Origin: Paenibacillus albiflavus
GTDB taxonomy: Bacteria > Bacillota > Bacilli > Paenibacillales > NBRC-103111
Length of the DNA stretch: 54,644 nucleotides
NCBI RefSeq assembly: GCF_004344915.1
Contig: NZ_SKFG01000025.1
Coordinates: 1-54,644, forward strand
Direction: 5' to 3'
How positions within the stretch are numbered: position 1 is the stretch's first letter; every line of letters begins with the position of its first letter. The position numbers and the translations under genes were made by a program. Below are positions 1-8,327 of the stretch, in pieces. The notes beneath the pieces were generated by a model that was given only the letters and a program-made list of their open reading frames with translations, was not told the DNA's origin and did not search any database.

Positions 1-1188
1 CTCGATGCGTTTTGCAGAGAATTGAGACTTAAGCTCACTAATTTCCTGACTATGCAGTTTACTCTGCCCATTGCGCTCATTGTGATAACTTTCTTTGAGC
101 TCATCTACCGATTGATTATGCTGATTTTCCAATTTACGGATTTCTTCACCTATTTGAAGATGTGACTTGCGGCGTTCATCTTCAAGTAATGCCTCCGCTT
201 TAAGCTGTTCTTGCTCCAGACTTGCCAGAGCTTCAAGCTGTACTTCTTCCAGCCGCGCTTGGGCTTCCGTTCGTGCTTGTTCAATTTGACTCTCTAGCTC
301 GATGCGTTTTGCAGAGAATTGAGACTTAAGCTCACTAATTTCCTGACTATGCAGTTTACTCTGCCCATTGCGCTCATTGTGATAACTTTCTTTGAGCTCA
401 TCTACCGATTGATTATGCTGATTTTCCAATTTACGGATTTCTTCACCTATTTGAAGATGTGACTTGCGGCGTTCATCTTCAAGTAATGCCTCCGCTTTAA
501 GCTGTTCTTGCTCCAGACTTGCCAGAGCTTCAAGCTGTACTTCTTCCAGCCGCGCTTGGGCTTCCGTTCGTGCTTGTTCAATTTGACTCTCTAGCTCGAT
601 GCGTTTTGCAGAGAATTGAGACTTAAGCTCACTAATTTCCTGACTATGCAGTTTACTCTGCCCATTGCGCTCATTGTGATAACTTTCTTTGAGCTCATCT
701 ACCGATTGATTATGCTGATTTTCCAATTTACGGATTTCTTCACCTATTTGAAGATGTGACTTGCGGCGTTCATCTTCAAGTAATGCCTCCGCTTTAAGCT
801 GTTCTTGCTCCAGACTTGCCAGAGCTTCAAGCTGTACTTCTTCCAGCCGCGCTTGGGCTTCCGTTCGTGCTTGTTCAATTTGACTCTCTAGCTCGATGCG
901 TTTTGCAGAGAATTGAGACTTAAGCTCACTAATTTCCTGACTATGCAGTTTACTCTGCCCATTGCGCTCATTGTGATAACTTTCTTTGAGCTCATCTACC
1001 GATTGATTATGCTGATTTTCCAATTTACGGATTTCTTCACCTATTTGAAGATGTGACTTGCGGCGTTCATCTTCAAGTAATGCCTCCGCTTTAAGCTGTT
1101 CTTGCTCCAGACTTGCCAGAGCTTCAAGCTGTACTTCTTCCAGCCGCGCTTGGGCTTCCGTTCGTGCTTGTTCAATTTGACTCTCTAG
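1..1188 (-). repeat. four base-identical 297-bp tandem repeats inside the ZapA-domain gene
   Basis: Units run 1-297, 298-594, 595-891 and 892-1188. By eye they are identical base for base, including third codon positions. Each encodes 99 residues in frame, starting around ARTEAQARLEEV and ending around KRIELESQIE. Because 99 is nine times eleven, the unit is compatible with an undecad coiled coil. The array reaches the window edge, so the copy number is at least four. Identity at silent sites points to recent duplication or gene conversion; an assembly effect on copy number is possible. Confidence 0.97.
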
Positions 1189-2553
1189 CTCGATGCGTTT
1201 TGCAGAGAATTGAGACTTAAGCTCACTAATTTCCTGACTATGCAGTTTACTCTGCCCATTGCGCTCATTGTGATAACTTTCTTTGAGCTCATCTATCAAT
1301 TGATTATGCTCAGATTCCAATTTACGGACTTCATCACCTAATCGAAGACGTGACTTACGGCGTTCATCTTCAAGCAATGCCTCCGCTTTAAGCTGTTCTT
1401 GCTCCAAACTTGCCAGAGCTTCAAGCTGTACTTCTTCCAGCCGCGCTTGGGCTTCCGTTCGTGCTTGTTCAAGCTTCATCTGTGCCTCGGCTTGTGCTTG
1501 TTCAAGTGTCGATTGAGCTGCACTATTCGCCTCTTCAAGCTTTAATTCAGCTTTAGCCTGTACTTGTTCAAGCTTCGACCCAGCCGCACTATTCGCCTCT
1601 TCAAGTTTCAACTCAGCTTCAGCCTGTGCTTGCTCAAGCAGTTGCTGCGAGCTATTGCGCTCCTGCTCCAATTGTTCCTTAAGCAGCACGATACTCTGCT
1701 CATGGTCTTGTTTCTCCCGATCAAGTAGAGCTTGTACATCACTCTTGTCTTGCTCCAACTGTGTCTGCAACTGATCGAGCTTCGCTCTTAAGCTATTTAC
1801 ACTTTGATGATGATCTGATTTCAGTTTATTCATCTCATGCTCATGCTTGGAATGCAGCCTATTCATCTCTTGCTCATGCTCGGACTGCAGCTTATTCGTT
1901 TCTTCCTGAAGAACTGTATTGGATTTATTGCGTTCTTCTTGTAGAAGCGTCTGGGCTTTATTGCGCTCTTGTTCAAGCTGAGCTTGCTTTTGCTTCAAAT
2001 CCTGCTCGTGCTGAGAACGTCTATGCTTGGTATCATTCTCTAATTTCTGAATACGATGATTGTATTCTTCTATCTCTTGTTTATGCTTGTCAGTTGCTGC
2101 AGCAAGCTCCGCTTGGGACTGTTTGGTCACTTCCTCCAGCTTCGCATTCTGCTCTTGTAATTCAGCAGTATGAGCAAGTCGCTGCTTAGTAAGCATAACT
2201 TCAAATTCATCTCGCAGCTCCTGCAAGGCTGCTTCTTTATCCTCAGTAGCAGTCTTCAACTGCTCTGTAATCTGCTGTAGTTGCTCAGTCTGATGCTCAT
2301 TCGTTTCCTTTAATCGCGGCAGCTGCTCAAGGTCAGCTGCCATCCGAAAGTTCTGATCCACAATATGTACAGCTGCAAGAACAGCAATTCGCTGAACATC
2401 CAGCCTAGGATTATTAGCTGCTATTTGCTGCATCTGCTCGTTTACTTCCGCTGCTATTCTTTTGATGTAAGCAACGCTAGTATTTTTGCTGGACATGATC
2501 TTATATTGCATTCCATATATATCAACTGCTATTCGAGTGCGATTCTCGTTCAT
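1..2553 (-). CDS. zapA: ZapA-domain protein with long repetitive coiled-coil tail (3' end outside window)
   Basis: The frame is open from ATG at 2553 to the left edge, 851 codons with no stop, so the gene is partial. A good ribosome site (GGAGG, 2562-2566) precedes the ATG. Residues 1 to about 75 read as a ZapA domain (RIAVDIYGMQYKI, then YIKRIAAEVNEQM and RIAVLAAVHIVDQ). ZapA binds and bundles FtsZ at the division site and is normally only about 85-100 residues. The position directly after pheS-pheT matches zapA in Bacillus subtilis. Everything after residue 75 is charged, helical, rich in E, Q, K, A and L, and lacks cysteine and proline except near the start. It includes 11-residue repeats (about codons 307-400) and then 99-residue repeats. 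ZapA domain and locus are firm; the role of the tail is unknown. Confidence 0.88.
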   Translation of the reverse strand, partial: MNENRTRIAVDIYGMQYKIMSSKNTSVAYIKRIAAEVNEQMQQIAANNPRLDVQRIAVLAAVHIVDQNFRMAADLEQLPRLKETNEHQTEQLQQITEQLKTATEDKEAALQELRDEFEVMLTKQRLAHTAELQEQNAKLEEVTKQSQAELAAATDKHKQEIEEYNHRIQKLENDTKHRRSQHEQDLKQKQAQLEQERNKAQTLLQEERNKSNTVLQEETNKLQSEHEQEMNRLHSKHEHEMNKLKSDHHQSVNSLRAKLDQLQTQLEQDKSDVQALLDREKQDHEQSIVLLKEQLEQERNSSQQLLEQAQAEAELKLEEANSAAGSKLEQVQAKAELKLEEANSAAQSTLEQAQAEAQMKLEQARTEAQARLEEVQLEALASLEQEQLKAEALLEDERRKSRLRLGDEVRKLESEHNQLIDELKESYHNERNGQSKLHSQEISELKSQFSAKRIELESQIEQARTEAQARLEEVQLEALASLEQEQLKAEALLEDERRKSHLQIGEEIRKLENQHNQSVDELKESYHNERNGQSKLHSQEISELKSQFSAKRIELESQIEQARTEAQARLEEVQLEALASLEQEQLKAEALLEDERRKSHLQIGEEIRKLENQHNQSVDELKESYHNERNGQSKLHSQEISELKSQFSAKRIELESQIEQARTEAQARLEEVQLEALASLEQEQLKAEALLEDERRKSHLQIGEEIRKLENQHNQSVDELKESYHNERNGQSKLHSQEISELKSQFSAKRIELESQIEQARTEAQARLEEVQLEALASLEQEQLKAEALLEDERRKSHLQIGEEIRKLENQHNQSVDELKESYHNERNGQSKLHSQEISELKSQFSAKRIE
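1189..1474 (-). repeat. diverged fifth copy of the 297-bp repeat
   Basis: Bases 1189 to about 1293 match the four perfect units, then about a dozen scattered substitutions appear up to about 1406. The match is lost after about 1473, where the 11-residue repeat region begins. In the protein this is the N-terminal-most copy. It looks like the older boundary copy from which the identical array grew. Confidence 0.85.
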
Positions 2554-2569
2554 CCTGTTTCTCCCTCCT

Positions 2570-2622
2570 AAAAATGAAGGCTAGTCGTATCTAATAAAAC
2601 TTCGATACGCCCAGCCTCATTT
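2570..2622 (-). terminator. hairpin plus U-run between pheT and the ZapA-domain gene
   Basis: Read on the minus strand, an imperfect stem (arms around 2604-2622 and 2575-2591) is followed by a run of five T at 2570-2574. The ribosome site of the ZapA-domain gene begins four bases later. It looks like an intrinsic terminator placed inside the pheST-zapA operon, so it may set how much transcription enters the long gene. Confidence 0.55.
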
Positions 2623-2651
2623 CCTGCTATAACTTGCATACTAATTATTTA

Positions 2652-5111
2652 CTATTTGCGAAGTTCGGCTGAGAATGTCTGCTGCAGTGCATTGAGTACC
2701 TTCTCTTGTACTTCAGCAATCTCTTCATCCTGCAAAGTACGTTCAGCCGCGCGATAAACAAGTGAGAACGCTACACTCTTCTTATTGCCGCCCAATTTAT
2801 CGCCACTATAGATATCAAATACATGTAGGGATTCAAGCAATTTCCCTGCTGATTCGTGGATTACTTGTTCCATTTGACCAACAGGAACTGCCGAATCAAC
2901 CACTAATGCAAGGTCACGCGTTACAGATGGGTAACGAGGCAAGATCTTGTATACGATCAGATCATTTGCTTCCGCAATGATCGGCTCAAGCTCAACTTCA
3001 AGTACATAAGTATCATCTAGATCTTGTTGCTTTTGAAGAGCTGGATGAAGCTGACCCATGCGTCCAATCACTCGGCGTCCTTCTGCTTGCTTCAGCACGA
3101 TCTCAGCAGTACGTCCCGGATGGAAACCCGCAGGTGCAGCTTGTTCGAACGTGATGTTCTGAATGCCAAAGTAAGATAATACTCGTTCAAACACGCCTTT
3201 CAGATCATAGAAATCAACATTATCCACTGATTTATAGGACCAATGCTCGCCTAAACGTTTGCCTGCGATAAGAGCGGATAACAGCATTTTTTCCTCAGGC
3301 TGTTTTGTTAGCGTAGTTTCTTCTGTAATGAATACTTTCCCCATCTCAAACAGTGCCAGGTTCTCATTCTTCCGATTGCGATTATAGATCGCTGTCTCAA
3401 TCATATTCGGTACTAATGAGGTACGCAGCACAGAACGGTCTTCACTCATTGGCATTGCAAGACCGATTGGCTTCGCTTGTGGATACATGCTCGGCAGCAT
3501 CTCGCTTTGATCTGCTCTTACTAGTGAATAACCTAGAACCTCATGCAGTCCACTTTGTGTCATGATATTACGAATCATGCGGCGGATCGCTTGTTCACGC
3601 GTAAGAGAACCTGGCGTTGTTTCCCCACTTATTAAAGTAGCTGGGATATGATCGTAGCCATGTAATCTAGCCACTTCTTCGATCAAATCAACATCTAAAG
3701 TAATATCTCCGCGGCGGCTAGGTACATGCACAAGCAAGCTGCTATCGCTAAGTTCTTCATATTCAAAATACAATCTACCCATAATCGATTTCACTTGCTC
3801 TTGCGTTAATTCCATTCCTAAATAGCCATTCACACGAGCTAGTGATAATTCGATGGATACCGGCGCAGGATCACTAATATGCGTTTCAGCAATGCCCTTT
3901 GCTATCTTACCATGTGCATACTCAGACATTAATACAGCAGCACGGTTCAAAGCTGCAATCACGCGTGCTGGATCAACTTCTTTCTCAAAGCGCAAGGATG
4001 CTTCTGAACGTAATCCTAACTGACGGGAAGTTTTTCTTACCGATTTTCCTGCAAATTTGGCAGACTCAAGTGCAATTCGAGTCGTTGACGATGTTACTTC
4101 ACTATTCGCTCCTCCCATTACGCCTGCAAGTGCAATTGGCTTCTCACCATCAGCAATTACTAGCATATGAGGCTCTAGCTCACGTTCAACATCATCAAGC
4201 GTAACAAGCTTCTCACCTGCTTCTGCAAGACGGACCTCAATACGATCATCTGCAAGCTTATCTGCGTCAAAAGCGTGAAGCGGTTGACCATACTCAAGCA
4301 TGACATAGTTCGTAATGTCTACAATATTATTGATTGGTCTAATACCTGCAGCCATTAAACGGTTCTGCATCCAGAGCGGAGAAGATGTAACTTCTACTCC
4401 TTCAATCAAACGAATGGAATAGTGTGTACACAGCTCGTTCTCAGCAATCGTTACTCCAATGCGATCAGAAGTTTGTACTTCTTCACTTGTCATCATACTA
4501 GCAAGATCACATTCAGGATTAGGCAGCTTAATTTCTCGACCCAATATAGCTGCAATTTCATACGCTACACCGATCATGCTCAGTGCATCGGAACGGTTAG
4601 GGGTTAAATCCAGATCAAGTACTTTATCATTAAGCGCAAGTACGTCGAGAATGGATGTACCGATCTCGGTGTCCTCTGGAAGAACCAGAATGCCTTCTTG
4701 AATTTCTTTTGGCAAAAGCTTATCATTCATGCCAAGTTCCTTGGCAGAACAGATCATACCTTGTGATTCAACACCGCGCAGCTTAGCACGCTTGATTTTG
4801 AAATCGCCAGGCAGGACAGCCCCGATTACAGCGACAGGAACTTTCTGTCCTGCTGCTACGTTCGGCGCACCGCAAACGATCTGCAAATCTTCTTCTTGAC
4901 CAACATCGACGATACAAACATTCAACTTATCTGCATCTGGATGCTTTTCTTTCATTTTGACATAACCGACAACAACATCTGAAACACCATTATTCCGATT
5001 TTCGACGATGTCAACTTCAATTCCCGAGCGTGTAAGCTTCTCCGCTAAATCTTCACCTGTATAACCAGATACATCTACATATTGTGATAACCATTGATAG
5101 GATACTTTCAT
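2652..5111 (-). CDS. pheT: phenylalanyl-tRNA synthetase beta subunit
   Basis: Large subunit of the cytoplasmic (alpha-beta)2 enzyme that charges tRNA-Phe. At 819 residues it has the usual bacterial length. The N-terminal tRNA-binding (EMAP-like) domain is visible around residues 40-150 (PDADKLNVCIVDVG, then QIVCGAPNV). The B3/B4 editing region and B5 domain follow (RSEASLRFEKEVDP; DVDLIEEVARLHGYD). The C-terminal FDX-ACB anticodon-binding domain contains PSVTRDLALVVD. GAGGAGG precedes the ATG with a rather long spacer. It lies 47 bases after pheS and shares its T-box control. Confidence 0.97.
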   Translation of the reverse strand: MKVSYQWLSQYVDVSGYTGEDLAEKLTRSGIEVDIVENRNNGVSDVVVGYVKMKEKHPDADKLNVCIVDVGQEEDLQIVCGAPNVAAGQKVPVAVIGAVLPGDFKIKRAKLRGVESQGMICSAKELGMNDKLLPKEIQEGILVLPEDTEIGTSILDVLALNDKVLDLDLTPNRSDALSMIGVAYEIAAILGREIKLPNPECDLASMMTSEEVQTSDRIGVTIAENELCTHYSIRLIEGVEVTSSPLWMQNRLMAAGIRPINNIVDITNYVMLEYGQPLHAFDADKLADDRIEVRLAEAGEKLVTLDDVERELEPHMLVIADGEKPIALAGVMGGANSEVTSSTTRIALESAKFAGKSVRKTSRQLGLRSEASLRFEKEVDPARVIAALNRAAVLMSEYAHGKIAKGIAETHISDPAPVSIELSLARVNGYLGMELTQEQVKSIMGRLYFEYEELSDSSLLVHVPSRRGDITLDVDLIEEVARLHGYDHIPATLISGETTPGSLTREQAIRRMIRNIMTQSGLHEVLGYSLVRADQSEMLPSMYPQAKPIGLAMPMSEDRSVLRTSLVPNMIETAIYNRNRKNENLALFEMGKVFITEETTLTKQPEEKMLLSALIAGKRLGEHWSYKSVDNVDFYDLKGVFERVLSYFGIQNITFEQAAPAGFHPGRTAEIVLKQAEGRRVIGRMGQLHPALQKQQDLDDTYVLEVELEPIIAEANDLIVYKILPRYPSVTRDLALVVDSAVPVGQMEQVIHESAGKLLESLHVFDIYSGDKLGGNKKSVAFSLVYRAAERTLQDEEIAEVQEKVLNALQQTFSAELRK

Positions 5112-5158
5112 TCGGATGGATGCCTCCTCTTAATTGTTCGTGAGATAAAATTTCCTTG

Positions 5159-6190
5159 TTATAGATGCACGAATTGATTTAAGAAGCGCACATCGTTTGT
5201 ATAAAAATGACGAATATCGTCAATACCGTATTTCAACATAGCAACACGTTCTGGACCCATACCGAATGCAAAACCGCTCCATTCCTTCGGATCATAGCCC
5301 GCCATCTCTAGCACGCGCGGATGAACCATGCCTGCGCCTAGAATTTCAATCCAACCTGTGTTTTTACATGTACGACAGCCTGCACCTTTGCAATAATAGC
5401 AGGACACATCAAGCTCGACACTTGGCTCTGTGAAAGGGAAGAAGCTAGGACGCATGCGAATTTGCGAATCTGGACCATATAATTGTTGTACGAATTGCAG
5501 CAGCGTACCTTTTAAGTCGCTCATGCGAATATCGCGTCCTACAACAAGACCCTCAATCTGTGTAAATTGATGGGAATGCGTAACATCGTCATCATCACGA
5601 CGGTACACTTTGCCTGGAGAAATAATTTTGATAGGCTGACCCTTCATCTTCTCCATCGTACGAACTTGAATAGGGGATGTCTGTGTTCTGAGCAGCAGCT
5701 CTTCTGTTATATAGAACGAATCCTGCATATCACGTGCCGGGTGATCTTTGGGCAAATTAAGCGCTTCGAAGTTATAGTAATCCTGTTCAACTTCAGGACC
5801 TTCAACAATGGAATAACCCATTCCAATAAAAATATCTTCAATTTCTTGCACGATCTTGTTCAGTGGGTGCACTGCGCCTTGGCTAGATGGTCTGCCTGCT
5901 AACGTTACATCAATCGTTTCGGAACGAAGGCGATTCTCCGTATCTTGCTGTTCATAGTAAGCAAGCTTTTCATTCACCAGTTGCTCAATCGATTCGCGAA
6001 CATCGTTCGCAACCTGTCCAATAAGAGGACGCTCCTCAGCACTCAAGCTGCCCATACCACGTAGAATCTCAGTTAGAGGACCTTTTTTACCCAAATATTT
6101 AACACGGAGCTCCTGAAGCTCCTCTTTGATACTAACCTTGGATAGCTTTTCAAGCGCTTCAACTTTTAATTCCTGCAAACGTTCTTTCAT
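5159..6190 (-). CDS. pheS: phenylalanyl-tRNA synthetase alpha subunit
   Basis: Catalytic subunit that activates phenylalanine and joins it to tRNA-Phe together with PheT. It is 343 residues, the usual length. Class II synthetase motifs are visible: motif 2 ([19 protein letters not shown]) and motif 3 near the end ([14 protein letters not shown]). The N-terminal part is a helical tRNA-contacting arm. ATG at 6190 is chosen because GGAGG lies 7 bases upstream; a longer in-frame start at 6235 would fall inside the T-box terminator. It is the first gene of pheS-pheT-zapA. Confidence 0.97.
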   Translation of the reverse strand: MKERLQELKVEALEKLSKVSIKEELQELRVKYLGKKGPLTEILRGMGSLSAEERPLIGQVANDVRESIEQLVNEKLAYYEQQDTENRLRSETIDVTLAGRPSSQGAVHPLNKIVQEIEDIFIGMGYSIVEGPEVEQDYYNFEALNLPKDHPARDMQDSFYITEELLLRTQTSPIQVRTMEKMKGQPIKIISPGKVYRRDDDDVTHSHQFTQIEGLVVGRDIRMSDLKGTLLQFVQQLYGPDSQIRMRPSFFPFTEPSVELDVSCYYCKGAGCRTCKNTGWIEILGAGMVHPRVLEMAGYDPKEWSGFAFGMGPERVAMLKYGIDDIRHFYTNDVRFLNQFVHL

Positions 6191-6221
6191 TACATTACCT
6201 CCTACATCGATTCTTTTACGC

Positions 6222-6505
6222 AAAAAAAGCTTCACTCATCCCATCAAAGGGACGAGCAAAGCTCGCGGTACCACCCTGTTTAAATGCCGATTATCACATG
6301 ACAGCGATAAAGACATCTCACTTCATTCATTCAATAACGGATACATCATCCGGTTCCCTCTACTTGAAGCATGCTCGTTCAAAGGACTGTTCGGGAGTGA
6401 ATTTCGGCAGCCTGTTTCCCTGAAGATGCTCTCAATCATGGCTTCTTCTCCCTGTGGGGAGGCACTGCTTACTTATCTCCGTCGACACATTTGGTCATAT
6501 ATAAT
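6222..6505 (-). promoter_or_regulatory. T-box leader of pheS, probable Phe (UUC) specifier
   Basis: The conserved T-box sequence (AGGGTGGTACCGCG on the minus strand) is at 6264-6277. It is followed by a GC-rich hairpin and seven T at 6222-6228, the intrinsic terminator that uncharged tRNA prevents. Upstream sequence can form stem I, with AGAGAG-type elements and a UUC codon (complement of 6399-6401) followed by A and a CUCCC/GGGAG stem. UUC is the expected Phe specifier. T-box and terminator are seen directly; the specifier assignment is inferred from stem pairing. Confidence 0.9.
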
Positions 6506-6519
6506 TATAGTTATCAGTT

Positions 6520-6548
6520 ATTATATGCAATCTGACCACGGGATGCAA
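6520..6548 (-). promoter_or_regulatory. sigma-A-type promoter of pheST
   Basis: TTGCAT (complement of 6543-6548), a 17-base spacer and a consensus TATAAT (complement of 6520-6525). Transcription would start near 6513, just upstream of the T-box leader. Confidence 0.75.
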
Positions 6549-6727
6549 GGGGATTCCTTTGCCAAAATGAAATAATATCTGTTGTTTGATATTACTTAGT
6601 TTTCCTGAAATTAGTAGATTAGTCTTATTTAAAACTCACTCCACTTAGCCGATTAAATTAGTTGGACTATTTTAGCGACACCGTTTCTTCTCGAAGCAAG
6701 AAGAGGAAACAAGGGGAGTATTATCAA

Positions 6728-7513
6728 ATGATTCAAACGCAAGCTATGCAACAGACGAAAGATAAGACAAGTTCAAAAACATACATTCCATCGCCACCTT
6801 TATTCGTATCCCAATCTCAATTTGATATAATCTGCAAGCAAAACCAAACATTAATTTCTGTATTTGCCAAGTGCATTTCAGACATCAAGGAATACTTGAC
6901 GGGCTCGTTCGTATTTCTGCTGACTGATGCACACGGCGTTCTGCTGACGATAGAATACAGTAAAAATCTTGAAAGTACAGTGCGGCGGTCTCCGATTCGG
7001 CTAGGCATGTATTTTACAGAGAAAAGCTGCGGCGTCAATGCCATCTCAGAAGCAATGTCCTGCAGCGGCCCGATCTATCTGCGCCCGGAGCAGCATGAAA
7101 ATGCCTTTTTCCATACTTGGCATTGCTTCTCGACTCCGCTGACCATTGACGGCGAGAACATCGGTTTTCTGGACGTATCCACGGTTAATGAAGACATGAA
7201 AACAGAATTAATCGCTATTGCTAAACTTCTTTCAGAACATTTGCTGAGCGGTTACCGGAGTAGAATTACAAGTCAAGTTGATGGGGACTGTTCCATTAAG
7301 CTGACTGACCGTCAGTTGCACGTGCTGAAGCTTATTGCGCAAGGGCATACGGTAAAATCCATTGCGCTAATAATGAAAATTAAAGAGTGCACAGTCAATC
7401 ACCACAAAAAAATTATTTTCGATAAATTAGGCGTTCGATCAAGCACAGAAGCCGTATTGAAAGTAGCTCGATTACCTTATTTTCAGAAAAATCTATACTA
7501 TACAAAAATATAG
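6728..7513 (+). CDS. GAF-domain LuxR-type transcription regulator
   Basis: A 261-residue protein with two parts. Residues about 40-190 resemble the GAF sensor of sigma-54 activators such as AcoR (LLTDAHGVLL; GMYFTEKSCGVNAISEA; STPLTIDGENIGFLDVS). Residues about 205-250 are a LuxR/GerE helix-turn-helix (LTDRQLHVLKLIAQGHTVKSI, split here as the recognition region followed by TVNHHKKIIFDKLGV). It should bind DNA in response to a small ligand that I cannot name. ATG at 6728 follows GGGGAG; an in-frame TTG at 6662 lacks a better site. It diverges from pheS and precedes a lipoprotein gene by 69 bases. Confidence 0.75.
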   Translation: MIQTQAMQQTKDKTSSKTYIPSPPLFVSQSQFDIICKQNQTLISVFAKCISDIKEYLTGSFVFLLTDAHGVLLTIEYSKNLESTVRRSPIRLGMYFTEKSCGVNAISEAMSCSGPIYLRPEQHENAFFHTWHCFSTPLTIDGENIGFLDVSTVNEDMKTELIAIAKLLSEHLLSGYRSRITSQVDGDCSIKLTDRQLHVLKLIAQGHTVKSIALIMKIKECTVNHHKKIIFDKLGVRSSTEAVLKVARLPYFQKNLYYTKI

Positions 7514-7582
7514 CTAGATAAGTATTTTTTTCCTGATACACTTGTATGGGTAAACAAAAAGGGAGAAATCAGGAGGATAATC

Positions 7583-8221
7583 ATGTCTAAGAAGAAATTG
7601 GCAATTTGGTCTGTTCTGGCCATGTTGGTATTAGTGTTTGTAACAGCTTGCGGGGGCAAGGAAAAAGTGGATTTGGGCAAAGTTGAAAACGGAACTTACA
7701 AGAACGAATACTTTGGTATTAGTTTTCAAGTTCCACAAGGTTGGAACGTTCAAGATGAAGAAACTATGAGGCAAGTTAACGAAGTTGGTAAAGAAATAGC
7801 TGCAGGGAACGACAAAACAAAGCAAAAGCAATTTGATCTTGCTGAGCAAAAACTTCTCAACTTGGCAATGGCATCCAAATTTCCTATGGGTGAAGCTGTA
7901 CTGAATCCTAGCGTCATCTCCAATGCAGAGAAAGTAAGCAAATCACAAGTCAAAACAAGCAAGGATTATCTGGAAGCTACTAAAAAAATTATAATAGCAT
8001 CTCAAATTCCTTACCAGTTCAAGGAGATCACTTCTGTTAAAGTAGGCGGCAAAGATTTTGACGTTCTGGAAACTAGCCTGTCACAAGATGGTGGGAATTT
8101 AACACAAAAAATATACTCCACGCTCATGAATGGATATGCATTGAACTTGATAATCACATATGTAGATGATGAGTCCAAAGCAGAAACAGATAAATTAATC
8201 GAGTCAGTTAGTTTCAAGTAA
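7583..8221 (+). CDS. lipoprotein of unknown function (PsbP-like motif)
   Basis: The N-terminus is a lipoprotein signal: KKK, a hydrophobic stretch, then VTAC with the lipidated cysteine at residue 23. The mature part has a motif common in PsbP/DUF1795-like secreted proteins (YFGISFQVPQGW) and a beta-rich C-terminal half ending in ESVSF. No catalytic residues stand out. AGGAGG lies 6 bases before the ATG. It may be co-transcribed with the GAF/LuxR gene upstream, since no terminator is seen between them. Function unknown. Confidence 0.8.
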   Translation: MSKKKLAIWSVLAMLVLVFVTACGGKEKVDLGKVENGTYKNEYFGISFQVPQGWNVQDEETMRQVNEVGKEIAAGNDKTKQKQFDLAEQKLLNLAMASKFPMGEAVLNPSVISNAEKVSKSQVKTSKDYLEATKKIIIASQIPYQFKEITSVKVGGKDFDVLETSLSQDGGNLTQKIYSTLMNGYALNLIITYVDDESKAETDKLIESVSFK

Positions 8222-8246
8222 TTTCATAGAATTATAACAAAAAACA

Positions 8247-8312
8247 ATGAGGCTATCCCATAAGTCATTAAATTGACCAGGGATCGCCTCCTTTTTTCTG
8301 GGACAGCCTCAT
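8247..8312. terminator. two-way terminator with one arm shared by two stems
   Basis: The arm at 8247-8260 can pair with 8280-8290, giving a stem followed by six T (8292-8297), which would stop the plus-strand lipoprotein transcript. The same arm can pair with 8299-8312, giving a longer stem whose minus-strand reading ends in TTGTTTTTT, which would stop the phosphatase operon. The genes on either side converge, so both uses make sense. Confidence 0.8.
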
Positions 8313-8327
8313 GGATACGCACTTATT

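Noticed and set aside
1-1485. CRISPR array or satellite DNA
   Set aside because: Units are 297 bp, in frame, without spacers, and code for a continuous helical protein.
1761-2189. Plus-strand frame of 142 codons
   Set aside because: It is the reverse strand of the coiled-coil gene, shows its compositional echo, and has no ribosome site.
6191-6235. Longer N-terminus for PheS
   Set aside because: The extra 15 codons would come from the T-box terminator and the site GGAGG would be inside the frame.
6126-6575. Plus-strand frame of 149 codons across the pheS leader
   Set aside because: It overlaps the pheS start, T-box and promoter; composition follows those elements.
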